This document shows, one piece after another, positions 63,368 through 64,000 of a stretch of DNA of 64,000 nucleotides. Position numbers and translations under genes: made by a program. The first letter of the stretch is position 1, and every line of letters begins with the position of its first letter. Under the pieces are notes generated by a model. That model worked only from the letters and a program-made list of their open reading frames with translations, did no database searches and had not been told where the DNA came from. Location of the stretch: contig SMNH02000008.1 of the NCBI GenBank assembly GCA_006383075.2, positions 124,001 to 188,000 on the forward strand. Reading direction: 5' to 3'. The stretch comes from Kordia sp. TARA_039_SRF (GTDB lineage Bacteria; Bacteroidota; Bacteroidia; Flavobacteriales; Flavobacteriaceae).

Positions 63368-64000
63368 TTACTTTCCCACAAAAGAGAGCTGTTCTTTTTT
63401 GGCAAATTCTATAAAGGCTTCTGCAATACCATTTTCTGTAAGTCCGTCATGGTTGTACAGATCGTGCTTTACTATTAAGTGCCCATGTGTGTCCAGCAAG
63501 TATTCATCCGTGTTTTCAGGGAGTTCGTTGTAATGGTCAATAGGATCGGCAACCTTGTCATCATCTGCATTTATGTGTGCCGTTTTTGCTTTGGGGAAAT
63601 CACTTTTCTTTACAAATATTTTTTCTCCGCTGTTGTCTTTGCTCGGCTCTTGCATGGTGGCAAAGAAAATAGGATAATCGTCTACCTTTGGGCATAAGTC
63701 ATCATCCCACTTTTGTATAAATAGCACAGATGTTTTGGTACCTGTATGTGGTTTAAATACGTTGCCGTGCAACCCAACTACGGCTAATATTCTACAATGT
63801 TCTGCAATGTACTCGCGTATAATTTTGTCGCTACTGTTATTAAACCTTCCTTGTGGTAGTACTACTGCCATACGACCACCAGGCTTTAAAAAATCTAAGT
63901 TTCTTTCTATAAATAATATATCTCTCCCTACTTTGGTTTGGTACTTACCGTTTGGTTTTTTACCTAGTTCGTATTTGGCAAGTATTCTACTTTCCTTAAT
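63368..64000 (-). CDS. hsdM: Type I DNA methyltransferase HsdM, 3' part
   Basis: The frame is open to the window edge, giving 210 visible C-terminal residues. They read ILFIERNLDFLKPGGRMAVVLPQGRFNNSSDK near residue 30, as in N6-adenine methyltransferases, with VGLHGNVFKPHTGTKTSVLFIQKWDDD near 74. The catalytic NPPF motif is expected in the missing part. It is followed 32 bp later by hsdS, so the two form one operon. hsdR is not in the window. Confidence 0.85.
   Translation of the reverse strand: MKESRILAKYELGKKPNGKYQTKVGRDILFIERNLDFLKPGGRMAVVLPQGRFNNSSDKIIREYIAEHCRILAVVGLHGNVFKPHTGTKTSVLFIQKWDDDLCPKVDDYPIFFATMQEPSKDNSGEKIFVKKSDFPKAKTAHINADDDKVADPIDHYNELPENTDEYLLDTHGHLIVKHDLYNHDGLTENGIAEAFIEFAKKEQLSFVGK

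Overview
The window reads as AT-rich chromosomal DNA of a marine Flavobacteriaceae-type Bacteroidota, most like Kordia (genus is an inference). The support is: Bacteroidota-type -7 boxes (TAnnTTTG), an LptD-type outer-membrane protein beside an amidase and MlaD, bacillithiol genes (bshA, ytxJ), AraC and LytTR regulators with membrane-spanning N-termini, and many small peptides with LxLKK leaders ending in GG. No rRNA, tRNA, CRISPR array or insertion sequence was recognised.

Layout. 0-5 kb: a large adenylation/carrier/alpha-oxoamine-synthase fusion with an SCP2-like tail, then smpB and an OmpW-like porin. 5-8.6 kb: deoC-deoD-phosphatase operon, then a thioesterase and its probable TetR regulator with two matching operators. 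8.7-11.4 kb: first peptide cluster, a membrane nucleotide cyclase, and a lone peptide. 11.7-16.8 kb: clpB, ytxJ, an AraC regulator and a Nudix hydrolase. 17-20.7 kb: a NusG-like UpxY protein, the decayed remains of an NRPS condensation domain, a LytTR regulator and three peptide genes. 20.8-25.6 kb: 5-oxoproline operon (DUF2891, Nramp-fold transporter, PxpA-PxpB fusion, PxpC). 26-28.8 kb: membrane proteins with a NarL-type two-component pair. 29-33.5 kb: penicillin acylase, aldehyde dehydrogenase, nitroreductase. 33.6-36.1 kb: third peptide region with one decayed copy. 36.2-45.3 kb: ridA, lptD, amidase, mlaD, and two Fe-S proteins. 45.3-51.8 kb: a decayed peptide gene, a fused GH3/beta-lactamase protein with a dead-looking GH3 half, and bshA. 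52-59 kb: two small proteins with duplicated leaders, a stress membrane protein, a TPR protein, and an acetolactate synthase/aldehyde dehydrogenase pair. 59-64 kb: repeat-rich DNA, a DUF6261 gene, a GIY-YIG gene between direct repeats, and hsdS with the 3' part of hsdM running off the window.

The most interesting system is the peptide family. Ten intact small genes and two decayed ones carry leader-like N-termini and Cys-rich cores, yet no LanB/LanC, radical-SAM, protease or peptide exporter gene lies in the window. Four of these genes, on both strands and including one pseudogene, share an exact promoter layout: a TAYGG-N5-CCRTA palindrome, 22 bp, then TAnnTTT, with the ATG 56-57 bp after the palindrome. 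This points to one dedicated regulon for dispersed precursor peptides. Many peptide genes also end in near-identical AAGCGAA-stem terminators.

A second theme is repeat DNA: several unrelated sequences are all tandemly repeated with a 7-bp period, and there is a 42-bp minisatellite near 60 kb.
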